From NCBI GenBank assembly GCA_025055115.1, contig JANWYJ010000073.1, forward strand, positions 28,597 to 92,596: a stretch of 64,000 bases of DNA. Reading direction: 5' to 3'. This stretch comes from Gemmata sp. Lineage in GTDB: Bacteria > Planctomycetota > Planctomycetia > Gemmatales > Gemmataceae. How positions within the stretch are numbered: position 1 is the first letter of the stretch; each line of letters begins with the position of its first letter. Both the position numbers and the translations under genes were made by a program. Of this stretch, positions 24,831 to 34,298 are shown one piece after another. The notes below the pieces were generated by a model. The model saw only the letters and a list, made by a program, of their open reading frames with translations. It made no database searches and was not told the DNA's origin.

Positions 24831-26966
24831 TCAGGCCACAAAGACCCCCAAGGGGTAACTTCGCTCGAAGGCATAGAACCCCAACAAGGGCGATCCGGTC
24901 ACACCGTGGAACACCCGGGTATCGGAGGTGCCGCCCAAGGCACTGACGAGAATATCCGCGACCCCATCGCCGTTGACATCGCGTGCTGCGACACTCACGC
25001 CCCCCCGATAGATCAGCGGGAAGGTTGTGAAGCTGTGAAGCACTTCCCCCGTAGCCCCGCTGTACACTTTCACATGGGACGCCCCGCGGGCCGTTCCGGT
25101 GATCAGGTCCGCGACCCCATCGCCGTTGACATCGCCGGTGGCGACGTTCAACCCTCCAGCATACGGGCGATGAACGATCGTGCTGTGCAGCACAGCGAGG
25201 TTCGCCCCACTGAAGGCTTTCAGGTGGGCCGGGCCGGTGGCTGTTCCGGTCACAATATCCACAACACCATCGCCGTTGACATCGCCCGTGGCCACCGTCA
25301 CGCCGCCGGCAAAGCCACTGTAGGCGTAGAAGCTCAACAACTCAGCACCACTGGCCCCACTGAAGGCTTTGACGTGGGCTGCCCCGAATGCGGAGCCGAC
25401 CACAATATCCGCCGCACCATCGCGATCGAGATCACCCGCAGCCACGGTCACACCGCCCAGAAAGCTCGGGTCGAAGGCGTAAAAGCTTCGGATTTCCGTG
25501 CCTGTTCGGCCATCGAAGACCTTCACATGCGGGGCGCCCAATGCTGGGGCTGTGATGATGTCGGGATGACCATCGCCGTTGACATCGCCCACGGCGACCC
25601 GGACGCCACCCAGCATCTGGTTGCCATACGGGTAGAAACTGAACCGCACGCTGCCATCGGCGTTCAGAACATGCACCCGGCCATCACCGAATCCGGAACC
25701 GAACACGTGACCCAGCGGTTGCGTTGGAACAACCGGTGGCGCATTGGGGGCCGAATCGAGAATCGTCAGTGTCGCCGTCGCTTGGGCGCCAATCACGCTC
25801 CCCAACGATGGCTGCGACAACCGCAGCTGAACCGTTTTCGCGGCTTCGTTCGCCGGATCGGCGACCAGCGGGATGTGGAGGGTAGCGGTGGTTTGCCCGG
25901 GGGCGAAACTGACGGTGTGCGCTGAACCAATAAAGTCCGTGCCTTCTGTCGCCGTACCGCCCACGACATTGACGACTACTAACGCCGGATAACTGGCATT
26001 GCCACCGCGAACGAGCGTGATCGCGGCGTGTCCGTCCCCTTCGGCTGCTGTGAATTCGGCACGGGCAAATTGTATGGTGCTGGCGGCCGTAGGGCTGATC
26101 GCCAAACCCTGAACCGGTTGCGGTAGCGTGCCGCGTAGCGTGGCAGCGCCGTTTTGTAAATCCACCTGGTAGAACTGGGGAATGCCATTCACTTGCAACG
26201 CCGCAAACCCGATACCCAGATTCGCGGTGGAGGGAATGGCGAATCCGTCGGCCCGATTGAAGTTCAACGGGATACTCTCCACGGTCAGAGGGGTTACCGC
26301 CATCGGCACACTGGCGTTGCTGGGCGATTGCAGCACGAGGGCATCACGCGTCGCATCCAACGTGTAGAGCACCGGCGTGGTTCCGGTGGTTGCATAAGCC
26401 ATGGCTCCGACATACGGTGAAACCATGGCTGGTTGGTTGACAAGGCTATCCGGATTGATGCCGTTGACGTTCATCGGCATCCCCAAATTGCCATCGATCG
26501 GGGCGCCTGTGGTTGGCTGAACCCGGAAAGCCAGACCGCTTTCTGTCACGATGCGCAATTCACCATTCTGCGGATCGAAACGGATGCTGTAGCCGATCGA
26601 ACCCGGATCCGGGAAATCGACCGCGCCGCCCATGGCATCCACAAAGGCGATCCGCCCCGGCACGCCCACCGGCGTCGCCACTCCGCTTTCTGGCGCCAGG
26701 CTGTAGAGTGTTGCCGTGTTGGCGGCTGCATTCACACCCAAACCCAGCAGTTGTTGTGTGGCCGGATGAAAGTCGATTCCGGCGAGCGTTTCGTTCGCGT
26801 TCAGCCCTGTGATCGGTATCGGTGTCGCCGCGCTGGGGTTAGCGACATCGAAGGCCAGTAGGGTATTGCCGCTGAGTGCGAAGCCTGTCGCTGGAACGGA
26901 TCGATCTTCCAAGGTTTCGCACTGGAAAGCCACACGCGACGATGGCGCAGGAACCGATGCCCTCAT
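24831..26966 (-). CDS. LEPR-XLL-type surface protein with DUF4394, Calx-beta and FG-GAP repeats
   Basis: The ~711-aa protein begins with a planctomycete export-type N-terminus (FQCETLEDRSVPA, LEPR-XLL-like). A DUF4394 domain follows (residues ~25-310), then a Calx-beta-like segment (EFTAAEGDGHAAITLVRGG, GTATEGTDF) and five or six FG-GAP/VCBS repeats with calcium-binding loops (DVNGDGHPD, DLDRDGAAD, DVNGDGVVD, DVNGDGVAD). It is probably a calcium-stabilised cell-surface protein. The frame is open to 27119; ATG 26966 has GAGGGG upstream and starts just before the LEPR motif. A long opposite-strand frame is a shadow of the repeats. Confidence 0.84.
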   Translation of the reverse strand: MRASVPAPSSRVAFQCETLEDRSVPATGFALSGNTLLAFDVANPSAATPIPITGLNANETLAGIDFHPATQQLLGLGVNAAANTATLYSLAPESGVATPVGVPGRIAFVDAMGGAVDFPDPGSIGYSIRFDPQNGELRIVTESGLAFRVQPTTGAPIDGNLGMPMNVNGINPDSLVNQPAMVSPYVGAMAYATTGTTPVLYTLDATRDALVLQSPSNASVPMAVTPLTVESIPLNFNRADGFAIPSTANLGIGFAALQVNGIPQFYQVDLQNGAATLRGTLPQPVQGLAISPTAASTIQFARAEFTAAEGDGHAAITLVRGGNASYPALVVVNVVGGTATEGTDFIGSAHTVSFAPGQTTATLHIPLVADPANEAAKTVQLRLSQPSLGSVIGAQATATLTILDSAPNAPPVVPTQPLGHVFGSGFGDGRVHVLNADGSVRFSFYPYGNQMLGGVRVAVGDVNGDGHPDIITAPALGAPHVKVFDGRTGTEIRSFYAFDPSFLGGVTVAAGDLDRDGAADIVVGSAFGAAHVKAFSGASGAELLSFYAYSGFAGGVTVATGDVNGDGVVDIVTGTATGPAHLKAFSGANLAVLHSTIVHRPYAGGLNVATGDVNGDGVADLITGTARGASHVKVYSGATGEVLHSFTTFPLIYRGGVSVAARDVNGDGVADILVSALGGTSDTRVFHGVTGSPLLGFYAFERSYPLGVFVA

Positions 26967-27180
26967 GGCGACCCCTCGACAAAAAAGAGTTTCGCCATGC
27001 TTCATCGGAAAAAACCTCGCCCTCCGCGAGAAAACTTTCCGAAAAAACACCAAAAACATGAAGTCAGCCCTCCCGACGGCCGAAGGAGGGCAATTTGGAG
27101 AGGAGGCGGCGCTGCGCAACTTCGCTGGCCTTTGTAGTTCGCCCCAGCATCCTCCCGTGGCGAGCCAGGTTCAGACATCA

Positions 27181-27288
27181 GGCGATGGCTCGGTCCGCGG
27201 GTTTCCTTGTTGGCCTTGAGGTGGTGCTGGCGGAAGCCAACTCAATGGGTCGGGGCGATGGCTCGGTCGGCGGGTTTACTTCTTGGCC
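27181..27288. repeat. 35-bp direct repeat spanning the stop codon of a minus-strand gene (spacing 73)
   Basis: Copies at 27181-27215 and 27254-27288 differ at three bases. The right copy holds the stop (TTA at 27276-27278 on the plus strand) and last codons of the serine hydrolase gene; the left copy, downstream in transcription sense, has lost the stop. Confidence 0.92.
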
Positions 27289-28847
27289 CGGCGGAAGTCT
27301 TGTTCGAGGAATTTCATCGTTTCCACTTCACCGTTGGAACCTAAGCGAAACAGCACCTCGAAGGTGGTCCGATCCAATGCGATAATCTCATCTTTGGGAG
27401 CGATGGGTATGGCGGTGAAGGTATCGTAGTGGTAGTGTTCGAGGCGAAATTCGAGCTTACCCCAGCGAATCCGGAGATGGTCGTTCTCAAAAACCACCTC
27501 GGCACGGTCGTAAGCGGGTTCGGTGTAGGTGCCGACGTAGGAGCGGAGCGGCAAACTCGGTTGTGTCTGGGGTTTGCGGTTGGCGTCGCGTTTTTTGCGT
27601 TCGGCTACAATGCTGAAGTCGAATACGGTCTGGTAATTTTTGTAGAAGCTGATCCAATCTTCCACCGACAGACCCAAGAACATATCCAGCAGACACTTGG
27701 CGACGGCTTCGGGGACATACGAGGGCCGCAAATTGCACACCACGAACACGCCCAAATTCCGCTCGGGCACCAACATGCATTGGGAACGAAACCCGGTCAG
27801 GGTACCCCCATGCGACACACAGTTGAACCCCCGGTAGTCATGGACAAACCAACCTAAGCCATAGTGGGTGAAGCGGGTTACGATCGGGGGAAAGAAGCCG
27901 ATCAGCGGACCTTCCACCTTCACGAGCATCTGGGCGGTCCGCGTTTCCAGAAGAGAACGGGTGGTGACGAGTTGGCGACGGTCGTATTTTCCTCCGTTGA
28001 GCTGGAATTGGAGCCAGGCGGCCATGTCGCGGGCGGTGCTGTTGATGCTGCCAGCTCCGCCGGTGTGGTCGATTTCATCCCACTTCACCGGGGTGATGGT
28101 TTGGTCGAGGCCGTAATAATGCCCGCTGGCGTGGTTTTCCGCCGTGAAACCGTCTTTCCAGGTGCAGCTACTGCGTGACATGCCAAGCGGTTCGAAAATG
28201 CGCGTTTTCATCGCGTCGGCCCAGTCGCGGTTGTTCCATTTGCCCACAATCATCCCGGCGGCGGTGAACGGGACGTTGGCATATTCCCAGCGGGAACGGA
28301 ACGAACTGGAGGGCCGGCCGCGGCCCCAGCGGCGAATCAGTTCCTGCGTGTCGGTTGTCAGTGCGGACCATAGGTAATCGTGCCGCGGCATGCCGGTGCG
28401 GTGGCAAAGCAGATCGCGGATGGTCACGTCGCGATCGGCCAATTCATCGGCGAGGCGAAAAAAGTCGAGGTGATCGCGGACTTTATCGTCCCAGTTCAGT
28501 TTCCCATCATCCACCAGCATCGCTAACGCGGTGGCCGTGAAAGCCTTCGTGCACGACGCAATGGGGAAGATCGTGTCGGGCGTTACGGGGTCGCGCTGGC
28601 CTTTTTCACGCACGCCAAAGCCTTTGAGATAAATGACACGGCCATCCTTGACAATCGCGACCGCGGCCCCGGGGGTCGCGAAGGCCTCTAACGCCCTTTG
28701 AACGATGAAATCCACCGGCCGAAAATCCCAGAAGCTAAAGGGCAGGGGGCGAAGGAAGGGAAAATCGACCGGTTGGACATCAAACGCTCTGGCCTTTGGC
28801 GGCACAGCGGCGAACAGACACACCGCGACAAGTAGATAACGGATCAT
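27276..28847 (-). CDS. Serine hydrolase, class C beta-lactamase/esterase family, exported
   Basis: The 523-aa protein has a signal peptide (residues 1-21) and a beta-lactamase (PF00144) fold: the SxxK motif is ASCTKAF near residue 98, the YxN motif is YANVPF near residue 200, and a late HGG is present in CVSHGGTLTGF. A C-terminal ~130-residue DUF3471-like domain follows. GGGGGAG precedes ATG 28847. Such proteins are D-aminopeptidases, esterases or penicillin-binding-protein-like enzymes; resistance is not implied. Confidence 0.88.
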   Translation of the reverse strand: MIRYLLVAVCLFAAVPPKARAFDVQPVDFPFLRPLPFSFWDFRPVDFIVQRALEAFATPGAAVAIVKDGRVIYLKGFGVREKGQRDPVTPDTIFPIASCTKAFTATALAMLVDDGKLNWDDKVRDHLDFFRLADELADRDVTIRDLLCHRTGMPRHDYLWSALTTDTQELIRRWGRGRPSSSFRSRWEYANVPFTAAGMIVGKWNNRDWADAMKTRIFEPLGMSRSSCTWKDGFTAENHASGHYYGLDQTITPVKWDEIDHTGGAGSINSTARDMAAWLQFQLNGGKYDRRQLVTTRSLLETRTAQMLVKVEGPLIGFFPPIVTRFTHYGLGWFVHDYRGFNCVSHGGTLTGFRSQCMLVPERNLGVFVVCNLRPSYVPEAVAKCLLDMFLGLSVEDWISFYKNYQTVFDFSIVAERKKRDANRKPQTQPSLPLRSYVGTYTEPAYDRAEVVFENDHLRIRWGKLEFRLEHYHYDTFTAIPIAPKDEIIALDRTTFEVLFRLGSNGEVETMKFLEQDFRRAKK

Positions 28848-29000
28848 AACTCCCCCCTATTTCAACACTTCCGTCATCATATCACAATACGCCCCGCACC
28901 ACGATGGGTCTGGGTGAAGTCGGGCTTGCAGACGGGGTCCGTGCCGGGGTACAGTTGGGCCTCTTCGCGAAGCACTCATGCATCCGGGATGGCACCAATC

Positions 29001-29768
29001 ATGCGTGCGGTCATTCTTGCCGGTGGGCTAGGTACCCGGTTGGCCGAAGAAACCGAACTGCGACCCAAACCGATGGTGGAAATCGGTGGCCGGCCGATTC
29101 TGTGGCACATTATGAGCCATTACGCGGCCCATTGGGTCACGGAGTTTGTCATCGCCTTAGGCTACAAAAGCGAGGTGATCAAGCGGTTTTTTGTCGAATA
29201 TACCCGTTACATTGGCAGTCTGTCGGTGAAATTGGCCGACGGTGCCATTCACCATCATGAACCGGTGGGCGTGGATTGGACGGTTCACCTCATCGACACT
29301 GGCTTGGAAACCAACACCGGGGGGCGGGTCCGCCGCGTGCGTGACTGGGTGAAGGATGGCACCTTCATGCTCACCTATGGTGACGGTGTCAGCGATGTCG
29401 ATATTCAAGCGCTTTTGCGCTTTCACCGGCAACAGGGGAAACTCGCCACGGTCACGGCCGTTCGGCCGCCGGCACGCTTTGGGGAGTTGCAGTTCGACGG
29501 TGCGCTGGTCGCAGCCTTTAATGAAAAACCGCAAACCGGAGAGGGATGGATCAACGGCGGCTTCTTCGTCCTGGAGCCGTCTGTCATCGACTATATCGCG
29601 GGCGATAGCGACAGCTTCGAGAACGACGTTCTGCCGCGGCTGGTGGCCCAGCGGCAGTTGGCCGCCTATCGCCACGAGAAGTTCTGGCAATGTATGGACA
29701 CACTCCGCGATAAGCGGCTGCTGGAGACACTCTGGCAAGAAGGCCGGGCACCTTGGAGGGCAGCATGA
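29001..29768 (+). CDS. rfbF: Glucose-1-phosphate cytidylyltransferase
   Basis: The 255-aa nucleotidyltransferase has the signature [18 protein letters not shown] near the N-terminus, [18 protein letters not shown], and the [11 protein letters not shown] metal site. It makes CDP-glucose from glucose-1-P and CTP, the first step of CDP-deoxysugar synthesis. ATG 29001 begins the conserved domain; ATG 28989 is possible. It is followed by the 4,6-dehydratase with an ATGA overlap, opening a six-gene run (29001-34175). Confidence 0.93.
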   Translation: MRAVILAGGLGTRLAEETELRPKPMVEIGGRPILWHIMSHYAAHWVTEFVIALGYKSEVIKRFFVEYTRYIGSLSVKLADGAIHHHEPVGVDWTVHLIDTGLETNTGGRVRRVRDWVKDGTFMLTYGDGVSDVDIQALLRFHRQQGKLATVTAVRPPARFGELQFDGALVAAFNEKPQTGEGWINGGFFVLEPSVIDYIAGDSDSFENDVLPRLVAQRQLAAYRHEKFWQCMDTLRDKRLLETLWQEGRAPWRAA

Positions 29769-30754
29769 GCGAATTCTGGCGCGATCGACCCACACTGGTC
29801 ACGGGGGGCACCGGCTTGGTGGGAACGTGGGTCCTGCGACGCCTGCTGCGTGCCCAAGCCGATGTGGTGTGCTTGGTTCGAGATTGGGTCCCGGAAAGTG
29901 AATTTGTTCGCGGTGGCCTGATCCAGAAAGTAAAAACTGTCCGCGGCGATGTGTGCGACCAAGCCTTGCTCGAACGCATTTGTGGCGAATACGAAATTGC
30001 CACAGTGATTCACTTGGCGGCCCAAACGCTCGTTCCAGTGGCCAACCGCAACCCGGTGGCGACGTTTCAGAGCAACATCGCCGGAACCTGGAGCTTGCTT
30101 GAAGCCTGTCGCCGTAGCCCCACCGTTCAGCAGATCGTGGTCGCCTCATCCGACAAAGCCTACGGAGAAGCTCAACAGTTGCCATACGACGAAACGACAC
30201 CGCTGCGGGGGCGCTTTCCGTATGATGTAAGCAAATCCTGTGCCGATTTGATCGCTCAAAGTTACGCCGCCACCTACCACTTGCCCGTGGTCATCACCCG
30301 CTGCGGCAACTTCTACGGACCGGGCGACCTCAACTGGAACCGCATCGTCCCAGGAACCATTCGGTCGATTCTCCGTGGCCAACGCCCCGTGATCCGTTCC
30401 GATGGTACTCTTATCCGCGATTACTTCTACGTCGAAGATGGTGCCGCCGCCTACCTGCTGTTGGCCGAAAAACTGGCCGAAGACCCCACCTTGCGCGGCG
30501 AAGCCTTCAACTTCTCCCATGAAATGCCGCTGAGCGTCAGTGCGTTGGTGCAGAAAATCCTGACCTTGATGGGGTCGGATCTGCAACCGGACATTCGCCA
30601 CCAGGCGACGCAGGAAATTCGGCACCAATACCTCAGTGCTGCTTACACCCGCCGCCGCCTCGGCTGGCGACCGATGTTTACGTTGGAAGAAGGTTTACGC
30701 CGAACGATCGCCTGGTATGCGTCGTTTCTGGCGACCCCGAGGGCCGCCGCATGA
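29765..30754 (+). CDS. rfbG: CDP-glucose 4,6-dehydratase
   Basis: The 329-aa short-chain dehydrogenase/reductase has the NAD motif [10 protein letters not shown], a Ser-Tyr-Lys catalytic set ([19 protein letters not shown]) and [14 protein letters not shown], typical of RfbG. It converts CDP-glucose to CDP-4-keto-6-deoxyglucose. GGAGGG upstream and ATGA overlaps on both sides indicate translational coupling. Confidence 0.93.
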   Translation: MSEFWRDRPTLVTGGTGLVGTWVLRRLLRAQADVVCLVRDWVPESEFVRGGLIQKVKTVRGDVCDQALLERICGEYEIATVIHLAAQTLVPVANRNPVATFQSNIAGTWSLLEACRRSPTVQQIVVASSDKAYGEAQQLPYDETTPLRGRFPYDVSKSCADLIAQSYAATYHLPVVITRCGNFYGPGDLNWNRIVPGTIRSILRGQRPVIRSDGTLIRDYFYVEDGAAAYLLLAEKLAEDPTLRGEAFNFSHEMPLSVSALVQKILTLMGSDLQPDIRHQATQEIRHQYLSAAYTRRRLGWRPMFTLEEGLRRTIAWYASFLATPRAAA

Positions 30755-31986
30755 ATTCCGTCCCCACCTGCCGATCCTGTGGGCAAACACCCCTGACCAC
30801 AGTGTTGTCGTTGGGCTGTACCCCCCTGGCCAACGCGTTGCGGGACGAAACCGCAGCGGATCTTCCGGAACCGACGTTTCCCTTGGAACTGGCTGTGTGC
30901 GGCCGTTGCTCTCTGGCCCAACTCACCACGGAAGTTCCCCCGGAAGTGCTCTTTCGCGAATACGTCTACTTCTCGTCCTTCTCCGAAACCATGCTCCAAC
31001 ACGCAGCCCACCTGGCCGCGGAGTTGATTCGCCAAGAACAATTAGGGCCGAGCCGTTTGGTGGTCGAAGCGGCCAGTAACGACGGGTATTTGCTGAAAAA
31101 CTACCGGGCCGCGGGGATACCGGTTTTGGGGATCGAACCGGCGCGCAACATCGCCCAAGTGGCGATCGAACACCACGCGATCCCCACACGCACGGAGTTC
31201 TTCAGCTTGGAATTGGCCAAACAACTGGTCCGCGAAGGGTTGCGTGCCGATGTCTTCCATGCGCACAATGTCTTGGCTCATGTTCCCGATTTGAACGGCT
31301 TTGTCGCGGGAATTCACACACTGCTGAAACCCACCGGTGTGGCGGTGATCGAAGTACCGTACGTCCGAGATATGCTCGAGCAGTGTGAATTCGACACCAT
31401 TTACCACGAGCATCTGTGCTATTTCTCGCTGACGGCGTTGGTGGAATGCTTCCAGCGGCAGGGTTTGGTGATTCGCGATGTGCAGCGTGTGCCGATCCAC
31501 GGTGGCAGTTTACGGCTCTTCGCGGCCCCGGTGGAGGGGGGACCGGCGGTGTCATCCCGCGTGACGGCCTTGTTGGCGGAAGAAGCCCGCTGGGGGGTGG
31601 CCACGCTCGAACCCTATCGTGCCTTCGCCCAGAAGGTCCGGACCATTCAGCACGAACTGCGCGCGTTCCTGACACACCTGAAGGCTCAGGGGAAACGGAT
31701 CGCGGCTTATGGGGCCTCGGCCAAGGGCAGCACGTTGCTCAACTCCTGCGGGATCGGGGCCGAGGTGATCGATTTTGTGGTCGATCGCAGCCCGGTGAAG
31801 CAAGGAAAGTACACTCCGGGTACGCGGCTGAAAATATACTCCCCCGATCAGCTTCTTCACACCCAGCCGGATTACACGCTGTTGCTGACATGGAACTTTG
31901 CGGAGGAAATCTTGCGTCAGCAAGCCGAATACCGCCGACGGGGTGGGAAATTCATTGTCCCGGTGCCGCAACTGCGGGTGGCGTGA
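30751..31986 (+). CDS. NDP-sugar C-methyltransferase
   Basis: The 411-aa protein has the three-part architecture of TylC3/EvaC-type sugar C-methyltransferases: an N-terminal zinc-binding domain (CRSCG ... CGRCSLAQL), a central SAM domain ([18 protein letters not shown]) and a C-terminal domain ([15 protein letters not shown]). The [10 protein letters not shown] segment carries the catalytic Tyr-His region of the family. In context it should methylate the CDP-4-keto-6-deoxy sugar, probably at C3 (inference), yielding a branched-chain sugar. Confidence 0.9.
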   Translation: MNSVPTCRSCGQTPLTTVLSLGCTPLANALRDETAADLPEPTFPLELAVCGRCSLAQLTTEVPPEVLFREYVYFSSFSETMLQHAAHLAAELIRQEQLGPSRLVVEAASNDGYLLKNYRAAGIPVLGIEPARNIAQVAIEHHAIPTRTEFFSLELAKQLVREGLRADVFHAHNVLAHVPDLNGFVAGIHTLLKPTGVAVIEVPYVRDMLEQCEFDTIYHEHLCYFSLTALVECFQRQGLVIRDVQRVPIHGGSLRLFAAPVEGGPAVSSRVTALLAEEARWGVATLEPYRAFAQKVRTIQHELRAFLTHLKAQGKRIAAYGASAKGSTLLNSCGIGAEVIDFVVDRSPVKQGKYTPGTRLKIYSPDQLLHTQPDYTLLLTWNFAEEILRQQAEYRRRGGKFIVPVPQLRVA

Positions 31987-31993
31987 GGGGATT

Positions 31994-32527
31994 ATGCGTT
32001 TCTGTCCGACGAAACTCCCCGGCGTCGTCGTGATTGATATCGAACCGCAGGGGGATGACCGCGGCTTCTTCGCCCGAACTTATTGCCACAACGAATTTGC
32101 TGCCCAGGGGCTGTGTACGCACTGGGTGCAGTGCAACGTTTCGTTCAACGCGCGTGCCGGAACGCTGCGTGGCCTGCACTGGCAGGCAGCGCCGCACGAA
32201 GAGATCAAACTGGTGCGCTGCATCGCCGGAGCGGCCTACGATGTGGTTGTCGACCTGCGGCCAGATTCACCCACCTATCGCCAATGGGTGGCAATCGAAC
32301 TCACTGCGGCCAGTCGCCGCGCCGTCTACATTCCCGCAGGCTGTGCCCACGGTTTTCAGACACTGACCGACAATACCGAGCTGTTCTACCAAATGTCAGC
32401 CTTTTATGTGCCGCAGGCCGCCCGCGGTGTGCGCTGGAACGACCCGGCTTTCGCTATTGAATGGCCGGCTTGCGATCGACGCATCATCGCAGCGCGGGAT
32501 AATTCCTTTCCCGATTGGCGGTTATGA
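31994..32527 (+). CDS. dTDP-4-dehydrorhamnose 3,5-epimerase family protein
   Basis: The 177-aa RmlC-like cupin has IEPQGDDRGFFARTY at the start, SFNARAGTLRGLHWQ with the catalytic His, VVVDLRPDSPTYRQW, and YIPAGCAHGFQTLTDNTELFYQ. Full family length. GAGGGG supports ATG 31994. Because the operon uses CDP-sugars, its substrate is probably the C-methylated CDP-4-keto sugar and not dTDP-rhamnose precursors; whether it acts at C3, C5 or both is not readable. Confidence 0.9.
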   Translation: MRFCPTKLPGVVVIDIEPQGDDRGFFARTYCHNEFAAQGLCTHWVQCNVSFNARAGTLRGLHWQAAPHEEIKLVRCIAGAAYDVVVDLRPDSPTYRQWVAIELTAASRRAVYIPAGCAHGFQTLTDNTELFYQMSAFYVPQAARGVRWNDPAFAIEWPACDRRIIAARDNSFPDWRL

Positions 32528-33417
32528 AGCGACTTCTCATCACCGGCGGAACGGGGTTCATCGGCCAGCCTTGCGCCAGGGTCGCCCGTTCTCATTTTGA
32601 CACGGTTGATGCCGTGGGTCGGGCGCTGGGGAATATCCTGGATCCAGCGACCGCTGTTCAACTCATGGAAACGCTGCGCCCGACCCATTGGTTGCACTTA
32701 GCGTGGATCGCGACCCCTGGTGTCTATTGGCATTCCCCCGAGAACCATCGCTGGGTCGAAGCGTCGCAGCGACTGTTGATGGCCTTTGCCCGTTGCGGTG
32801 GGCAGCGGGCGGTTTTGGCAGGTAGCTGTGCCGAATACGATTGGCGTTCCGCCACGATCTGCCACGAATCCCAAACGCCCACGCGGCCGCAGACCACCTA
32901 CGGTCGCTGCAAGTGGCAGCTCGGCCAGTGGGCGTTGGCACTGGGGCAGGCTCGGGGGCTGTCCGTAGCGTGGGCACGGTTATTTTGGCTGTATGGCCCG
33001 CGCGAGCATCCGGCGCGGCTGGTGCCATCGGTGACGTGTGCCTTGTTAGCCGGGCAACCGGCAGCTTGTTCCCACGGTACCCAAGAGCGGGATTTCCTGC
33101 ATGTTCACGATGCGGCCGAGGCCTTGGTCCGCCTTGTGGGTAGCGAATTGACCGGGGCGATCAATATCGGTTCAGGTCAAGCTGTGGCCATACGCACTGT
33201 GATTGACAAGCTGGCCCAAGCGGTGGGGCGCCCGGAATTGGTTCGCTTCGGCCAACGCGAAACGGCCACAACGGAACCGCCGTTGCTGGTGGCGGATGTT
33301 ACACGGCTGCGCGACGAACTCGGCTGGCAGCCACGAATCCATTTGGTCAGCGGGTTACAAGAAACCGTGGCGTGGTGGAAACACCAACTCAACCGAGGAG
33401 GGCGAAAATGCGCTTAA
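32524..33417 (+). CDS. NAD-dependent epimerase/dehydratase family NDP-sugar 4-ketoreductase
   Basis: The 297-aa SDR has TGGTGFIGQP at the N-terminus and a YGRCK sequence (YxxxK). It is smaller and more diverged than the dehydratase, so a C4-ketoreductase finishing the deoxysugar is likely. It overlaps the epimerase stop as ATGA and overlaps the next start by 10 nt. Confidence 0.86.
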   Translation: MKRLLITGGTGFIGQPCARVARSHFDTVDAVGRALGNILDPATAVQLMETLRPTHWLHLAWIATPGVYWHSPENHRWVEASQRLLMAFARCGGQRAVLAGSCAEYDWRSATICHESQTPTRPQTTYGRCKWQLGQWALALGQARGLSVAWARLFWLYGPREHPARLVPSVTCALLAGQPAACSHGTQERDFLHVHDAAEALVRLVGSELTGAINIGSGQAVAIRTVIDKLAQAVGRPELVRFGQRETATTEPPLLVADVTRLRDELGWQPRIHLVSGLQETVAWWKHQLNRGGRKCA

Positions 33418-34175
33418 CGATTGACACCGAGCGTCGGACCATCACGGTCGCTCAGGGCGCAACCACGGAGGAATACCCCCTCGATTCTCCAGAAGCCTTC
33501 CGCTTCATCACCGAACACTGGCTGACCGTGGGTTGGACTCAGAAGTACACCTACGGTTTCACATGGCTGGGCCGTCCGATCATTCAACTCCCTGAAGACC
33601 TGGTGCGGATTCAGGAACTGATCTATCGGGTTCAGCCCGACGTCATTTTGGAAACCGGGGTGGCGCATGGCGGTTCGCTCATCTTTTACGCCAGTTTGTG
33701 CAAGGCCCTCGATCGGGGCCGGGTCATTGGGATCGACATTGAAATTCGCCCCCACAACCGCCGGGCCATCACAGAACACCCCTTGGCCCGTTACATTACC
33801 TTGATCGAAGGCAGTTCGATTGATCCGGTGACGGTCGCGGAAGCCCGCCGCCAGATTCGCCCAGGCGAGCGGGTACTGGTGATTCTCGATTCATGCCACA
33901 CGAAAGCGCATGTCCGCGCCGAGCTGGAAGCTTACTCCCCCCTGGTCGGTCCGGGCAGTTACATTGTGGCGACCGATGGGATCATGGCCGCAGTGGCGGG
34001 CCGGCCGGGCTCCAAGCCAGGCTGGGAGTGGGACAATCCCGCGGAAGCCGCCCGCGAGTTTGCCGCTGCCCATCCGCAGTTTCGCATCGAGGAACCGGGG
34101 TTCCTGTTCAACGAAGGGAAAATCCAACACTATGTGACCCACTGGCCATCCGCTTATTTGCGGCGAACCGCGTAA
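33408..34175 (+). CDS. Cephalosporin hydroxylase (CmcI)-family protein
   Basis: The 255-aa protein matches the CmcI family (PF04989), Rossmann-type SAM enzymes acting as O-methyltransferase-like proteins: YTYGFTWLGRPIIQLPEDL, ILETGVAHGGSLIFYAS, VIGIDIEIRPHNR, LVILDSCHTKAHV. CmcI homologues recur in O-antigen and capsule loci, where they are thought to methylate sugars. Its location as the last gene of the CDP-sugar operon fits such a tailoring role. GAGGAGGGCG precedes ATG 33408. Confidence 0.87.
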   Translation: MRLTIDTERRTITVAQGATTEEYPLDSPEAFRFITEHWLTVGWTQKYTYGFTWLGRPIIQLPEDLVRIQELIYRVQPDVILETGVAHGGSLIFYASLCKALDRGRVIGIDIEIRPHNRRAITEHPLARYITLIEGSSIDPVTVAEARRQIRPGERVLVILDSCHTKAHVRAELEAYSPLVGPGSYIVATDGIMAAVAGRPGSKPGWEWDNPAEAAREFAAAHPQFRIEEPGFLFNEGKIQHYVTHWPSAYLRRTA

Positions 34176-34184
34176 TCGCGGCAC

Positions 34185-34268
34185 GGCTTTTGCCCTTCAG
34201 CAACGACACCAGCCAACGCGGAAAGGCAGGTCGGCTTTTGCCGTAACGACACCAGCCAACGCGGAAAG
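34185..34268. repeat. 24-bp direct repeat with preceding CGGCTTTTGCC (spacing 43)
   Basis: The 24-nt unit AACGACACCAGCCAACGCGG plus AAAG occurs at 34202-34225 and 34245-34268; each copy is preceded by CGGCTTTTGCC. The pair starts 10 nt after the CmcI-family stop and fills the convergent gap to the GT2 gene. Confidence 0.9.
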
Positions 34269-34298
34269 ACGGCCCGGCTCGTCCCCTGTACGAACGAC

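Noticed and set aside
24666..25925. 419-aa open frame on the plus strand with His/Asp-rich repeats
   Set aside because: Its periodic sequence is the reverse reading of the FG-GAP DVNGDG repeats in the minus-strand surface protein.
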